A stretch of 64,000 nucleotides of DNA. Origin: Synechococcus sp. PCC 6312 (GTDB lineage Bacteria > Cyanobacteriota > Cyanobacteriia > Thermosynechococcales > Thermosynechococcaceae). Of the stretch, positions 27,312 to 37,080 are shown piece by piece; within the stretch, counting starts at the first letter, position 1, and the number at the start of each line of letters is the position of its first letter. The position numbers and the translations under genes were made by a program. The stretch is from NCBI RefSeq assembly GCF_000316685.1, contig NC_019680.1:683501-747500 (forward strand), written 5' to 3'. The notes under the pieces were generated by a model. That model searched no databases. It was not told the DNA's origin and saw only the letters and a program-made list of their open reading frames with translations.

Positions 27312-28597
27312 GATGGGGCTACTTCCAGGGCGGTCACTAACTGGGGTTTTCGAGGTTGATCCACCGATGCATTATAGGCAAGACCCAGAAGCAACAACCC
27401 AGGCCAGACCAGATAAACCGTGACTTCGATACTGTCACCAAAGGTATTGAGGAACAGTGCTAAAAAAAGATGCAGAGCAACTCGGGCTAAGGGTATGGTT
27501 TGTGCTTTGAAAATTAATAGGCCAAAGGTCGTTGCCATTGCTAAACAAAGAGCGAGAAAGCCGACCAGTCCTTTCACAAATAGCAAACCTACCCAAGTAT
27601 TATGGGAGCCAATCGGCATAAATTGCACCAATTTTGGCCCGCGCTCAACAATTCCATGCCCCGTCCACAGTGCCTCAGGCCAGCGTTGCAACGCAATATT
27701 ATCTAAGGTGGCTCTGAGATCACTAGAGGACGAGCGAAAACTTCTAAATTGGGCGATAAAGTTCTGGACTAAATCAATAAGTTGAGGAGCAGTCAGGCCA
27801 GCCCCAAGACTGACACCAGACAACCCGATTAGAACAGATGGCCGTGAAAGTCGTGAGAGAACTTGGGTTAACAACCAAGTCGCCGGTAGAGCCAACACCG
27901 CTAAACGAGAACCAGAAATAACGGCCATGAGAACTGCCGCCGCTATGCCAATAGATCGCCACCATCGGTTTGTTTCTGCCAGACTGAGGGGAAAAAAGAC
28001 ACTGCTCACATAGCCAATTGCGGCGGCCCAAGGAGCAAAAAGTCCAATCCGAATCAGCCGATTTTCAGGATCAATGGTGTAAAAGCTAATTTGAAACGCT
28101 CCGATAGGGCCGCCAAATACGTTCCAGGGTACGGTATAAAGTGGATCCGGCAAGCGGAGTAAAAAACCAACCACAAAAACAGGAAAGATCACCAGGGACT
28201 GCAAACCAAGCATACAAATGGCTCGATAGATGAGTTGGGGGCGAATGGATAAACATCCCACCAGAGGCAACAAGGCCCACAAGGCCCAACCCCTAGCCCA
28301 GCCCAAGATAGATTTAAGCAGAGTTGCTGTTCCTAGATCAAAATCAACATGAGCCATGACGAGGCTAACCAGCATCACAAACATTGCCGCTAACCAGGCC
28401 CAGATAATCCAGGGAATCCTAATCCGCTGATCGGCTGGCGTAGAATCGGATTGCTGCCACAGCTTTTTGCATAAATACAGCGTCAAGCCCCAAGTCACTA
28501 GGGTAGGAACAAAATAGAGAATGCCCATAAAGTAGAAGAGATAGGTACCAAGAATGGTGTACCAAACCACGTTCTCTTCAAAATTACAGGGACGCAT
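27308..28597 (-). CDS. Wzy-like O-antigen polymerase/ligase
   Basis: The 429-residue protein has about 10-12 hydrophobic helices and a large loop near residues 270-340. That loop includes LVQFMPIGSHNTWVGLLFVKG, the GSHNT(W/Y) motif of Wzy_C/WaaL family members. It probably polymerises the repeat unit flipped by the adjacent Wzx. The start at 28597 faces the divergent GT2 gene across a short shared promoter region. Confidence 0.87.
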   Translation of the reverse strand: MRPCNFEENVVWYTILGTYLFYFMGILYFVPTLVTWGLTLYLCKKLWQQSDSTPADQRIRIPWIIWAWLAAMFVMLVSLVMAHVDFDLGTATLLKSILGWARGWALWALLPLVGCLSIRPQLIYRAICMLGLQSLVIFPVFVVGFLLRLPDPLYTVPWNVFGGPIGAFQISFYTIDPENRLIRIGLFAPWAAAIGYVSSVFFPLSLAETNRWWRSIGIAAAVLMAVISGSRLAVLALPATWLLTQVLSRLSRPSVLIGLSGVSLGAGLTAPQLIDLVQNFIAQFRSFRSSSSDLRATLDNIALQRWPEALWTGHGIVERGPKLVQFMPIGSHNTWVGLLFVKGLVGFLALCLAMATTFGLLIFKAQTIPLARVALHLFLALFLNTFGDSIEVTVYLVWPGLLLLGLAYNASVDQPRKPQLVTALEVAPS

Positions 28598-28687
28598 GAG
28601 AGTAACCGACCTAGAATAAAGTGACTTAGAGAATATAAACTTAATTCAAACATTCGGGTATTGATTCAGCGTAGTAGTGGCAATTGT

Positions 28688-29818
28688 ATGGAACTGACCT
28701 CATCGCCCAGCCATGATACTCTCCCTCTAGTATCCGTGATTATCCCGGCCTACAATGCGGCTCGCTTCATCCGAGAAACCCTGGAGTCGGTGTTGGGACA
28801 AACGTATCAAAATCTGGAAGTGCTGGTGGTGGATGATGGCTCTAACGATAACACCGTCAATATTATTGAGCAATTAGCCCAACAGGACAGCCGGATCATT
28901 CTAATTCAGCAAGAAAATGCGGGGGTTGCGGCGGCCCGGAATGCCGGAATTCTCCAGGCCAAGGGTGAGTTCATTGCCCCCATTGATGCGGACGATATTT
29001 GGTATCCCGAAAAGCTGGCCAAACAAGTTAGGAAAATGCTGGAGAGCAGTGCGGCTGTGGGTGTAGTCTATTGCTGGTCGGCCATGATTGATGAACAGGG
29101 GCAGTTTACGGGCGGCTATTTCATCGGTAATCAGAGGGGCTATGTTTTACCCGCCTTAATTTGTCAGTTTTTCTTGGGTAATGCTAGTGTTCCCCTGATT
29201 CGGCGGAGTTGTCTGGAAAAAGTTGGCCTCTATAACGAGGAGTTACGCGCTCAAGCAGCCCAAGGAGCTGAGGATTATGATATTTGCCTACGTTTGGCTG
29301 AATATTATCAGTTTGAGGTTGTGCCGGAATTTATGGTTGGGTATCGCCAAGTGTCTGGAAGTATGTCCTATAATGTCGGCACAATGGAGAGATCCTTAAA
29401 TATTCTTTTGCAATCAACTCGCCAGCGTCATCCAGAATTTCCTGGAGTTATTTTTCGCTGGTCCCAGGCCGGAATATACTACTGGCTTGGCTTCCGGAGA
29501 AAAGAATGTGGAGATTACCTCGGCTCGTTGTCCTTTTATTGGCAGGCTATGCTTTTAGATCCGCCTGTGGTGCTGAAGCGATCGCAGTTTTATAAAGATA
29601 TCTTAATCAATTTTCTCTCTCTGATTTTACCTTTCAGGATGGTCATTTCTTATCTCAAAGAGGTTAGACGTAAGTCACGGTCTCAGGCCGAATCGTTAAC
29701 CCTAGCTGAATTAACCGCAAGTGCAGAGAAATATTCGCCCCTGTATTTTGAAGTTTATGAACAGCGATTAACAACCTTGAATCTAGCCAAGCCGGTCACT
29801 ATCGAATCCATCAACTAA
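28688..29818 (+). CDS. GT2 family glycosyltransferase (first of three related)
   Basis: The GT-A domain starts with PLVSVIIPAYNAARFIRETL, followed by VVDDGSNDNT, AARNAGILQAKGEFIAPIDADDIWYPEK and EDYDICLRLAEYY. Inverting GT2 enzymes use the DxD-like DAD to bind the nucleotide sugar. ATG 28688 is preferred; an in-frame TTG 27 bases upstream adds nine unconserved residues. The C-terminal 130 residues are helical. It is divergent from wzy, and its sequence resembles the next two GT2 genes. Confidence 0.9.
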   Translation: MELTSSPSHDTLPLVSVIIPAYNAARFIRETLESVLGQTYQNLEVLVVDDGSNDNTVNIIEQLAQQDSRIILIQQENAGVAAARNAGILQAKGEFIAPIDADDIWYPEKLAKQVRKMLESSAAVGVVYCWSAMIDEQGQFTGGYFIGNQRGYVLPALICQFFLGNASVPLIRRSCLEKVGLYNEELRAQAAQGAEDYDICLRLAEYYQFEVVPEFMVGYRQVSGSMSYNVGTMERSLNILLQSTRQRHPEFPGVIFRWSQAGIYYWLGFRRKECGDYLGSLSFYWQAMLLDPPVVLKRSQFYKDILINFLSLILPFRMVISYLKEVRRKSRSQAESLTLAELTASAEKYSPLYFEVYEQRLTTLNLAKPVTIESIN

Positions 29819-29889
29819 CGTTTTTTTGGTGCTATTACTTCAGGGATTAAAAACTCCTCGTCTTCTTCAAAGCGGTTTTAGGGTTCCCT

Positions 29890-30798
29890 ATGCCTTTAGT
29901 TTCGGTCATTATCCCAGCGTTCAATGCGGCTCATTACCTAGAGCAAACCCTCACATCTGTTATTCAGCAAAGCTTGACGGATTTTGAGGTCTGGATCATT
30001 GATGATGGTTCTACTGATAATACAAGAGAAATTGCCCAGGCCTGGGTGGAGCGGGATCAGCGCATTCACTACTTTTACCAGGCCAATCAGGGCGTTTCGG
30101 CGAGCCGTAATCATGGTATTGCCCAGTCAACAGGAGAGTTTATTGCCTTTCTCGATGCGGATGATCTTTGGTATCCCGATAAACTAGCTCTGCAAGTCAA
30201 GCACCTCCAAAGCAATCCCGGCCTGGGTGTGAGTTTTGGGCGGGTTAATTTTGTAACCAAAGAGGGGCAATCTCTGGGACAAGTATCCAACTCGCCTCTA
30301 ATTAACTTGCGACCCCGAGATTTTTTGCTGGGCAATCCGACAACAACCAGTTCTAACCTCTTAGTCCGACGTGATACCTTGGCTGAGATGGGTGGCTTTG
30401 CCCTAGATATGAGTTATGCCGAAGACCTGGAGTGGTTATTACGGGTCAGTTGCTCCCAAAAATGGCAGATTGAAGGCATTGATCAGGTTTTGATCAGCTA
30501 CCGGACTGCCTCTGACGGACTATCCAGTGATCTGTACCAAATGGAAGTCGATTGGGAAATTTTTCTGGAAAAAGCCAGCGTTTATGCCCCAGAGTTGATC
30601 CAGGCCGATGGTTCTCTAGCTCGGGCAACTCATCTGCGTTATTTAGCGCGGCGATCCTTACGGCTCGGTTTACCCCCAACAGTGGGCCTAGATTTTATTG
30701 GACGGGCAATCAAGACCGATCAACGGCTCTGGCAACAAGAACCCAAGCAAACCCTGTTGACCTTAATTGCACTTTATGGAAAAAAATGGTTATTTTAA
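29890..30798 (+). CDS. GT2 family glycosyltransferase (second of three related)
   Basis: The 302-residue protein has PLVSVIIPAFNAAHYLEQTL, WIIDDGSTDNTREIA, SASRNHGIAQSTGEFIAFLD, DADDLWYPDK and AEDLEWLLRVS, the complete GT2 core. The C-terminal region, with HLRYLARRSLRLGLPPTVGL and WQQEPKQTLLTLIALYGKKW, is clearly homologous to the third GT2 protein downstream, so they are paralogues. Its 3' end overlaps the GH5 gene start by 13 bases. Confidence 0.9.
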   Translation: MPLVSVIIPAFNAAHYLEQTLTSVIQQSLTDFEVWIIDDGSTDNTREIAQAWVERDQRIHYFYQANQGVSASRNHGIAQSTGEFIAFLDADDLWYPDKLALQVKHLQSNPGLGVSFGRVNFVTKEGQSLGQVSNSPLINLRPRDFLLGNPTTTSSNLLVRRDTLAEMGGFALDMSYAEDLEWLLRVSCSQKWQIEGIDQVLISYRTASDGLSSDLYQMEVDWEIFLEKASVYAPELIQADGSLARATHLRYLARRSLRLGLPPTVGLDFIGRAIKTDQRLWQQEPKQTLLTLIALYGKKWLF

Positions 30799-31889
30799 GG
30801 CGAGTTATCATTATTTTCCTCGGTTTGGTTTTGAGCCTGGGCTTCAGTTTGGCCAGTGTTACGGCTCGTCAAACTCCGTTGCAGCAGGGGATCAATCTCA
30901 GTCATTGGCTGTCCCAATCTCCAGTCGGGTATGGTCAGAAGCATCTTGAATCTTGGATTAATCAAACGGATTTTCAGTGGATTGCCCAGATGGGGTTTGA
31001 TCATGTCCGTCTCCCCGTTGATCCAGAGTTTTTGCAGGATTTACAACCGCCCTACAAGATTAAATCTGAACATTTTAAGATTCTCGATCAAGCCCTGGCC
31101 TGGGCCCAGCAGTCTCACCTTGGCCTGGTGCTTGATCTTCATCCCAATGCGGCTCTACCCCTAACTTCAGATGTGCCAGTATTGGATGGACTTTCCCATC
31201 TTTGGTCAGAAATTGCTCACCGCTATCAATCCCAGACCAATTTTCTCGTCTATGAACTCCTGAATGAACCTCAAGTCAAAGATCCCCAGGCCTGGCAACG
31301 GATTGTCGAAAAATTAGTGCGGGTGATTCGTCAACAGGATCAAGAGCATTCAATTATTATTGCTGGCCCAAACTGGGGTGGCCCGGAAGATTTGCTCAAG
31401 ATTCATCCTATAGCGGATAAAAAAGCCATTTACAGCTTCCATTTTTACAATCCCATGGCCTTTACTAGCCAAGGAGCAGACTGGATTGAGGGTCTAAAAC
31501 ATATTCGAGGCTTACCCTATCCCTTTGATGCCCAACGTTTCGCCCAAGTCAAAGCCGCCACCCCTGACCCAGAAGCCCAAAAATGGCTGGGTTGGTACAA
31601 ACATGATCAATACAATCTCTCCAGATTAGAGCAAGATTTACACCCCGTGAAACAGTTCCAGGCCCGTTATCAAGTCCCAATCTATTGTGGGGAATTGGGG
31701 GTTTATAAACGCTCTGTACTACCCGCAGATCGCTATCGCTGGTATCAAGATGTCATCACACTACTCAAGCAAAATCAAATGGGCTATGCCCTCTGGGATT
31801 ATCGGGGCGGCTTTGGCTTAGTGGATCGCGAAAAGCATCAGGCGGACCCAGACTTATTACGGATTTTGCAACTCACTCAGGGAAGTTAA
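30786..31889 (+). CDS. Secreted glycoside hydrolase family 5 (cellulase-like)
   Basis: The protein starts MVILRRVIIIFLGLVLSLGF, a signal peptide, and continues QGINLSHWLSQ and MGFDHVRLPVDPEFL. The catalytic acid lies in YELLNEPQVKDP and the nucleophile in VPIYCGELGVYKR. At 367 residues it is a single GH5 domain with no binding module. ATG 30786 is chosen because it gives a signal peptide; longer in-frame versions lie inside the GT2 gene. Placed inside a polysaccharide cluster and translationally coupled to a GT2, it probably trims, edits or releases the polymer in the periplasm, as periplasmic cellulases do in cellulose synthesis. Confidence 0.9.
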   Translation: MVILRRVIIIFLGLVLSLGFSLASVTARQTPLQQGINLSHWLSQSPVGYGQKHLESWINQTDFQWIAQMGFDHVRLPVDPEFLQDLQPPYKIKSEHFKILDQALAWAQQSHLGLVLDLHPNAALPLTSDVPVLDGLSHLWSEIAHRYQSQTNFLVYELLNEPQVKDPQAWQRIVEKLVRVIRQQDQEHSIIIAGPNWGGPEDLLKIHPIADKKAIYSFHFYNPMAFTSQGADWIEGLKHIRGLPYPFDAQRFAQVKAATPDPEAQKWLGWYKHDQYNLSRLEQDLHPVKQFQARYQVPIYCGELGVYKRSVLPADRYRWYQDVITLLKQNQMGYALWDYRGGFGLVDREKHQADPDLLRILQLTQGS

Positions 31890-31896
31890 ACCAGCC

Positions 31897-32925
31897 ATGC
31901 CCAAAGTTTCAGTTATTGTTCCGGTGTATCAAGTCGAAGCCTATATTGCCGACACAATTGGCTCTATCCTTGGACAAACCTTTACCGACTTTGAACTCCT
32001 GATTGTGGATGACGGCGGCCCGGATCGGAGTATCGAAATTTGCCGTAGCTTTACTGATCCAAGAATTAAAATCATTAGCCAGGCCAATCGGGGGTTAGCT
32101 GGGGCCAGAAATACCGGTATTCGTCAGGCCCAAGGGGACTATCTCGCCTTTCTGGATGGGGATGACCTCTGGTTACCAGAGAAATTAGCCCGCCATGTGG
32201 CCCATCTCGATGCAAACCAAAATGTCGGGATCAGCTTCAGTTATTCGGCGTTCATTGATCAAGACGGTCAGCCCTTAGGCATCTATCAAACCCCACAATT
32301 AACCAATATTGATCCCCCCCAAGTCATTTGTCGCAACCCGATCAGCAATGGCTCAACCCCCGTAATTCGGCGACAAGTTTTTAATGAAATTGGCTTTCCG
32401 GCAACCATCAACGGCGAAATTGCCACCTGTTATTTTGATGAAACCTTTCGACAGTCGGAAGATATTGAATGCTGGTTACGGATTGCCTTGACGACGACTT
32501 GGCAAATTGTCGGACTGGGGGAAGTGCTCACCCTCTATCGAGTTAACATCGGCGGGCTATCGGCCAACATCGAGAACCAACTGGCGGCCTGGGAACGGGT
32601 GATGACTAAAACTCGTAACTATGCCCCGGATTTCATTGCTGAATGGGAAAGTCTGGCCCGTGCCTATCAACTGCGATATTTGGCCCGATGGGCGGTGAGA
32701 ATGCGGGCAGGGGAAACAGCGGTGGACTTAGTCAAGCGGGCCCTCCAAAGCGATGCGCGGATCCTCTGGCAAGAACCGAAGCGGACATTATTGACCCTCG
32801 CTGCATCCTATTTTGTCAAGGCGTTACCAGCATTCATTTACCTGTGGTTAGAAAATCAGGCGGTGATGATGACTGGAACCACCCCCAAAAAAAGGGCTGC
32901 ACCAGAAACCCAAAGACATCCGTAA
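31897..32925 (+). CDS. GT2 family glycosyltransferase (third of three related)
   Basis: The 342-residue protein carries PKVSVIVPVYQVEAYIADTI, LIVDDGGPDRSIEI, GARNTGIRQAQGDYLAFLDG and DDLWLPEKLA. The later segment QSEDIECWLRIALTTTWQIV aligns with the second GT2. The DxD position reads DGDD. The C-terminal LRYLARWAVRMRAGETAVDL and WQEPKRTLLTLAASYFVKAL confirm paralogy with the second GT2. It begins 7 bases after the GH5 stop, so all three plus-strand genes are probably one operon. Confidence 0.9.
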   Translation: MPKVSVIVPVYQVEAYIADTIGSILGQTFTDFELLIVDDGGPDRSIEICRSFTDPRIKIISQANRGLAGARNTGIRQAQGDYLAFLDGDDLWLPEKLARHVAHLDANQNVGISFSYSAFIDQDGQPLGIYQTPQLTNIDPPQVICRNPISNGSTPVIRRQVFNEIGFPATINGEIATCYFDETFRQSEDIECWLRIALTTTWQIVGLGEVLTLYRVNIGGLSANIENQLAAWERVMTKTRNYAPDFIAEWESLARAYQLRYLARWAVRMRAGETAVDLVKRALQSDARILWQEPKRTLLTLAASYFVKALPAFIYLWLENQAVMMTGTTPKKRAAPETQRHP

Positions 32926-33191
32926 TTCTACTGTTGTGAAGAACAATGATTCATTGGACAATAAAGACTAGCAACTAGATAATCCTGCGATAAAATGAGA
33001 AAAGTCCAATTTAGTCCGACCTATCTCAATCCATACAAACTAAGGCTTATACGAAAAAAGATAAGTCAACAGCTTAATCAGAGCATATCTTAATTTAGAA
33101 ACGCCAAAGATCATTAGAATTCATTCAGTTTTATTTACAGTCGAGCCACTTATTTTTCTCTGGCTTCAAATTTTGCCCCTGGTGATTAAGG

Positions 33192-33659
33192 ATGAAAATT
33201 TTATTAGTTTGCTCCGCAGGTGGTCACTTCAAGGTGATGAGGGAATTGGAGCATTTTTGGGCTTCTCATGAACGAGTCTGGGTGACCTTTGAAACATCCA
33301 GTTCCCAAATCTTGCTCAAGGATGAGAAGGTCTTCTGGGCCTGGTCGCCAACCAATCGCCATTTGCCCAACTTAATTCGGAATTTACGCCTGGCCTGGAA
33401 GGTGGTGCGGTCAGAAAAGCCTGATCTGATTCTGTCAACGGGGGCTGGGGTTGCGGTTCCGTTTATTGTTTTGGGGCATTTCCTGGGGATTAAAACTGCG
33501 TTTGTGGAATCGATCACGCGAGTGGATGACTTGAGTTTGTCAGCCCGGCTAGCCTATCCACTGTTGGATGCTCTGTATGTTTGCTGGCCAGAATTGGCTG
33601 CTAAATACCCCAAGGCAGAAGCGATTACATCTCGTTCTCAGGCCCAAGAGGTCACATGA
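33192..33659 (+). CDS. PssD/Alg14-like membrane-anchoring glycosyltransferase subunit
   Basis: The 155-residue protein starts MKILLVCSAGGHFKVMRELE and contains ILSTGAGVAVPFIVLGHFLG and FVESITRVDDLSLSARLAYP, the Alg14 pattern. Alg14-like proteins anchor the catalytic Alg13-like subunit to the membrane to form a split GT-B enzyme. Its stop overlaps the start of the Alg13-like gene by 4 bases. Together they correspond to PssD/PssE of polysaccharide clusters and probably add the second sugar of the repeat unit. Confidence 0.9.
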   Translation: MKILLVCSAGGHFKVMRELEHFWASHERVWVTFETSSSQILLKDEKVFWAWSPTNRHLPNLIRNLRLAWKVVRSEKPDLILSTGAGVAVPFIVLGHFLGIKTAFVESITRVDDLSLSARLAYPLLDALYVCWPELAAKYPKAEAITSRSQAQEVT

Positions 33660-34129
33660 TTCTAGTCACAGTCGGAACTGAGCAATTTCCCTTTGATCGC
33701 TTAATGTCTTGGATTAACGCTCTCATTAAGCAGAAATTTCTTGATCCTGCCGTTGAGGAGATTCTGGTGCAGTACGGCAGTTGCCAGGTTGTGCCTAAGG
33801 GGGTTCAGGCTGCGGCTGTTTTTCCGGAAGATTCTTTTAAGACCTACATCAAACAAGCGCGGGTGATTATTTCCCATTGTGGTGAGGGGAGTGTGTATGC
33901 CCTAGCGGCTTCTGGAAATCCCTATATTTTGGTTCCCCGCCACCACGCGTATCAGGAGCATGTGGATAACCATCAGGAAGAATGGGCCAAGATGCTAGAA
34001 AAACAAGGCATTGCCGTGGCCTGGGAACTGGCGGATTTAGTCCGATTTTTGGCTGATCCTCAGATGCCTGGCCTGGTTAATCTACCTTCGGAATCTATTA
34101 GTCAGATGTTAACTCAACGGTTTGGATAG
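33656..34129 (+). CDS. PssE/Alg13-like catalytic glycosyltransferase subunit
   Basis: The 157-residue protein starts MILVTVGTEQFPFDRLMSWI. It contains YIKQARVIISHCGEGSVYAL and PYILVPRHHAYQEHVDNHQE, the C-terminal GT-B half with its nucleotide-sugar binding HxGxGS-like loop (SHCGEGS) and HxxHVDxHQ motif. It is the catalytic partner of the Alg14-like protein encoded immediately upstream (4-base overlap). Confidence 0.92.
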   Translation: MILVTVGTEQFPFDRLMSWINALIKQKFLDPAVEEILVQYGSCQVVPKGVQAAAVFPEDSFKTYIKQARVIISHCGEGSVYALAASGNPYILVPRHHAYQEHVDNHQEEWAKMLEKQGIAVAWELADLVRFLADPQMPGLVNLPSESISQMLTQRFG

Positions 34130-34133
34130 AATA

Positions 34134-35147
34134 ATGGCACAACTTGTTCAAGACTTGGAACTCCTTGATAAAATGCTTGTCTCTCCAGAGTCAGATATTG
34201 TTCACCTCGGTTCGGGGGCCTGGATGAAGGTTCCACGCCATTTAGTCGGGGCGGCGGCGATTGATTTTTCTAAGCTCTGTCACCCATTTTTATCGCAAGA
34301 ATTTTTACTAGAGACGACCATGACTAATCTGACCCTAGACTTTAGCCATACAGAGGCGATTTCTGGGAAAGGGCTTGCGGTGCTGCTGGAAATTCAGAAA
34401 CTGGCCAGTAGCCTTAACTTTGTCATCACTGGCTGGAATGCAAATCCTGGCCTGCGGTCACTTTTAGAAAACATTGGCTTGCAATGCGAATGGTACTCAG
34501 ATATTAGTAGTGTGAACAATACTCAGAGTATCCAACCTCACCCCTCTGTTAATTCTTGGGGAAAGCGAGTCATTGATATTTTAGGGGCCATCGTTGGTTT
34601 GCTGATCATGGCAGTTCTATTTATTCCAATTGCAATTGCCATTAAACTCGATAGCCCAGGCCCAATTTTATTCAGTCAAATTCGGTGTGGGTTGTTGGGC
34701 AAACGATTTCGCATCTGGAAGTTTCGCTCCATGATTGTTAATGCTGAGGACTTGAAAGATATGATCGTCAATCAAGCTAAAGGGGCCTGGTTTAAGAACG
34801 ATCATGATCCGCGAGTGACCCGCGTTGGCAGCTTTTTGCGTAAATATAGCTTGGATGAGATGCCCCAGTTTTGGAATGTGCTTTGTGGGGATATGAGTTT
34901 AATTGGTACTCGTCCCCCAACCCTCGATGAGATCAAATTCTATGACATCTTAAAGTGGAAACGTCTGGACGTAAAACCAGGCCTGAGTGGGGAGTGGCAG
35001 GTCAATGGTCGTTCCAAAATCCGTAGTCTGGATGATGTAATTCAACTTGACTTGGATTATCAGGAAAAATGGAGTCTGATTTATGATATAAAGCTGATTT
35101 TAAAAACAATATTTGTGGTTTTTAATAAAGATTCAGGTGCTGTTTAA
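34134..35147 (+). CDS. STAS-like domain fused to a polyprenyl-phosphate sugar phosphotransferase
   Basis: Residues 1-130 look like a STAS/anti-sigma-antagonist domain: [40 protein letters not shown] and [10 protein letters not shown]. Residues 143-337 are the bacterial sugar transferase core: [20 protein letters not shown] as membrane helix, [47 protein letters not shown] and [13 protein letters not shown]. Such enzymes start repeat-unit synthesis by moving a sugar-1-phosphate onto undecaprenyl phosphate. The usual N-terminal four-helix bundle and CoA-binding-like domain are replaced by the STAS-like domain. ATG 34134 follows the PssE stop by 4 bases. Confidence 0.88.
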   Translation: MAQLVQDLELLDKMLVSPESDIVHLGSGAWMKVPRHLVGAAAIDFSKLCHPFLSQEFLLETTMTNLTLDFSHTEAISGKGLAVLLEIQKLASSLNFVITGWNANPGLRSLLENIGLQCEWYSDISSVNNTQSIQPHPSVNSWGKRVIDILGAIVGLLIMAVLFIPIAIAIKLDSPGPILFSQIRCGLLGKRFRIWKFRSMIVNAEDLKDMIVNQAKGAWFKNDHDPRVTRVGSFLRKYSLDEMPQFWNVLCGDMSLIGTRPPTLDEIKFYDILKWKRLDVKPGLSGEWQVNGRSKIRSLDDVIQLDLDYQEKWSLIYDIKLILKTIFVVFNKDSGAV

Positions 35148-35170
35148 TATTTCATTCGTATTTTAATCAG

Positions 35171-36361
35171 CTACATCTCACTCTCATCGAAAATTTCCCA
35201 GATTTTTCCCAAGACTTGATTGGAAAAAAGAAACCCATCAGGAACAGTTAAGTGTATTCTATTAGTTTTTATTTTTAATTTCGGCTCGATTTCAGTCAAA
35301 TTGATTAGTTGTTTAACCCAGGCCCTAGGAAACTCTTTTTCTAGTTGACGCAAATCAACTCCATCTCTTAAGCGTAATCCCAACATCAAGGTTTCTAACC
35401 ATCGATCTAATTGAGACGTGGGTTCAATTGCCGTTAAGTTATTCGGTAAATTTGCTAACCATTCATAATAAGTAGCTCTGGTTTTAGGGCGACTCAAACG
35501 GCGATGATCGACATAACTGGTTGCTCCCAGGCCAAAGCCATAATAGGATTCATTGCGCCAATAGACTTGATTATGCTGACAGCGAAACCCCGGCCTGGCA
35601 TAGTTAGAAATTTCATAATGGTCATATCCGGCACTGGTGAGGATTTGATCCGCTAACAGGTACATTTCGGCAGTGGTGTCATCATCCGGGAGGGGGGTTT
35701 GGCCTGGGTGAAATTTTTTACCAAAAACTGTGGTGGGTTCCAATACTAAGTCATAGGCTGAAACGTGTGTCGGTTGGAGTTTAATAACCGCTGTTAATGA
35801 GTTTTCCCAATCCCTCAGAGTTTGGCCTGGTAAGCCAGAAATTAGATCTAAGCTCCAATTTTCAAAGCCAATCTCTTGAATGATCCCAACGGCTTGTTGA
35901 ATATCTTTAACTCGATGAAACCGCCCACAGGCTTTGAGTAAGTCATCTTGAAACGCTTGCACCCCCAAACTCAAACGCGTTACGCCACACTCTCGATAGC
36001 CTTGAATTTGTGACTTTGTAAACGTGCCCGGATCCACTTCTAAGGAAATTTCAGAAGCAGGATCAATCCCCATTTTTTTGTCTAATTGAGTCAGGATTTG
36101 AGTAACTTGGCCTGGAGACAATAATGAGGGAGTGCCACCACCAAAAAATATTGTGTTTAAGGGTAAACCCAGGCCTGGGGTGAGTTCAATTTCCCGGATG
36201 AGTGCCGCCACATACTGATGAATGGCCTGGGCTGTATCGCCGTAGGCTTTCTCACCAATCACTGAAATGGGAAAATCACAATAAAAACACCGCCGCCGAC
36301 AAAAGGGAATATGGATATAAGCAGCACGGGGCCTAACCAAGGACTGACCTTTACTCTCCAT
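35171..36361 (-). CDS. hemW: HemW-like radical SAM protein (coproporphyrinogen III oxidase-like)
   Basis: The 396-residue protein has the radical SAM cluster motif AYIHIPFCRRRCFYCDF (CxxxCxxC), then NTIFFGGGTPSLLSPGQV, SLEVDPGTFT and RLSLGVQAFQDDLLKACGR. QHNQVYWRNESYYGFGLGAT and a HemN_C-like end follow. The CRRRCFYCDF spacing and a length of about 390 fit HemW, a heme chaperone family, better than true HemN. HemW delivers heme to membrane enzymes. It is convergent with the sugar phosphotransferase gene. Confidence 0.9.
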   Translation of the reverse strand: MESKGQSLVRPRAAYIHIPFCRRRCFYCDFPISVIGEKAYGDTAQAIHQYVAALIREIELTPGLGLPLNTIFFGGGTPSLLSPGQVTQILTQLDKKMGIDPASEISLEVDPGTFTKSQIQGYRECGVTRLSLGVQAFQDDLLKACGRFHRVKDIQQAVGIIQEIGFENWSLDLISGLPGQTLRDWENSLTAVIKLQPTHVSAYDLVLEPTTVFGKKFHPGQTPLPDDDTTAEMYLLADQILTSAGYDHYEISNYARPGFRCQHNQVYWRNESYYGFGLGATSYVDHRRLSRPKTRATYYEWLANLPNNLTAIEPTSQLDRWLETLMLGLRLRDGVDLRQLEKEFPRAWVKQLINLTEIEPKLKIKTNRIHLTVPDGFLFSNQVLGKIWEIFDESEM

Positions 36362-36613
36362 CAGTAATCTCTAAATAAACTAATTCGGATATGGCGGTCT
36401 GTCTTGATTTGTGAGAGTAATTGATCATCACCATTTGCCATAGATGTTTGAGAGTTTATTTGGAGAATTTAATCGTTATTTATAATCCTTTGGGGAATCA
36501 GTCTCTTTTTTAAGGATTTTGGCTCAAGCTTTTAATTAATTGTTACTAAAATTGCCAATAAGATGATTTTTGTTAAAGCTAAATTCATTGGATGTTAACT
36601 GTATCTTTGGAAC

Positions 36614-36991
36614 CTAAAATTTAAAGTGCTGTTTCACCACATCTAACCGTGAACATTGCCAATAGTCGATGTGAGAAATGATCAAGCCCTCAGCATTTAC
36701 CTCTAGTTCACTGCGGCCTGTAACAGAAATCCGGGGCTGCCAAGGTAAAGGGGCATTCCAACTCATTGTCCATTGAGTATGAATAATTGCATCTTTTTGG
36801 TGAATGTCATGGAGTTCCAATTTGAGATTAGAAAACCAGTAGGTAATAAACCCAATCATCTTTTGATATTTATCTATGCCTCGAAACTCGTAAACTGGGT
36901 CTTTAAAAAAAACATCAGAGGCATAAATCTCATAGGACTGGGCCTGGGGAAATCTACTGTAGTCTTGCTTTACAACTTCGATCAGATTCAT
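36614..36991 (-). CDS. DUF2358 (NTF2-like) protein
   Basis: The 125-residue protein reads IEVVKQDYSRFPQAQSYEIY, ASDVFFKDPVYEFRGIDKYQ and ISHIDYWQCSRLDVVKQHF, the DUF2358 family typical of cyanobacteria and plastids. An NTF2/SnoaL-like cone fold is expected from the FKDP motif. No enzymatic role is established. The ATG at 36991 is 30 bases from a GCGATCGC HIP1 site at 37022-37029. Confidence 0.8.
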   Translation of the reverse strand: MNLIEVVKQDYSRFPQAQSYEIYASDVFFKDPVYEFRGIDKYQKMIGFITYWFSNLKLELHDIHQKDAIIHTQWTMSWNAPLPWQPRISVTGRSELEVNAEGLIISHIDYWQCSRLDVVKQHFKF

Positions 36992-37080
36992 AACTTTACT
37001 CTATTTAGTCTATATGCTTAGGCGATCGCATCTGTAGCAATTTGTTAAAATGCTATCACAGATTCCCTTCACCATAAGTC

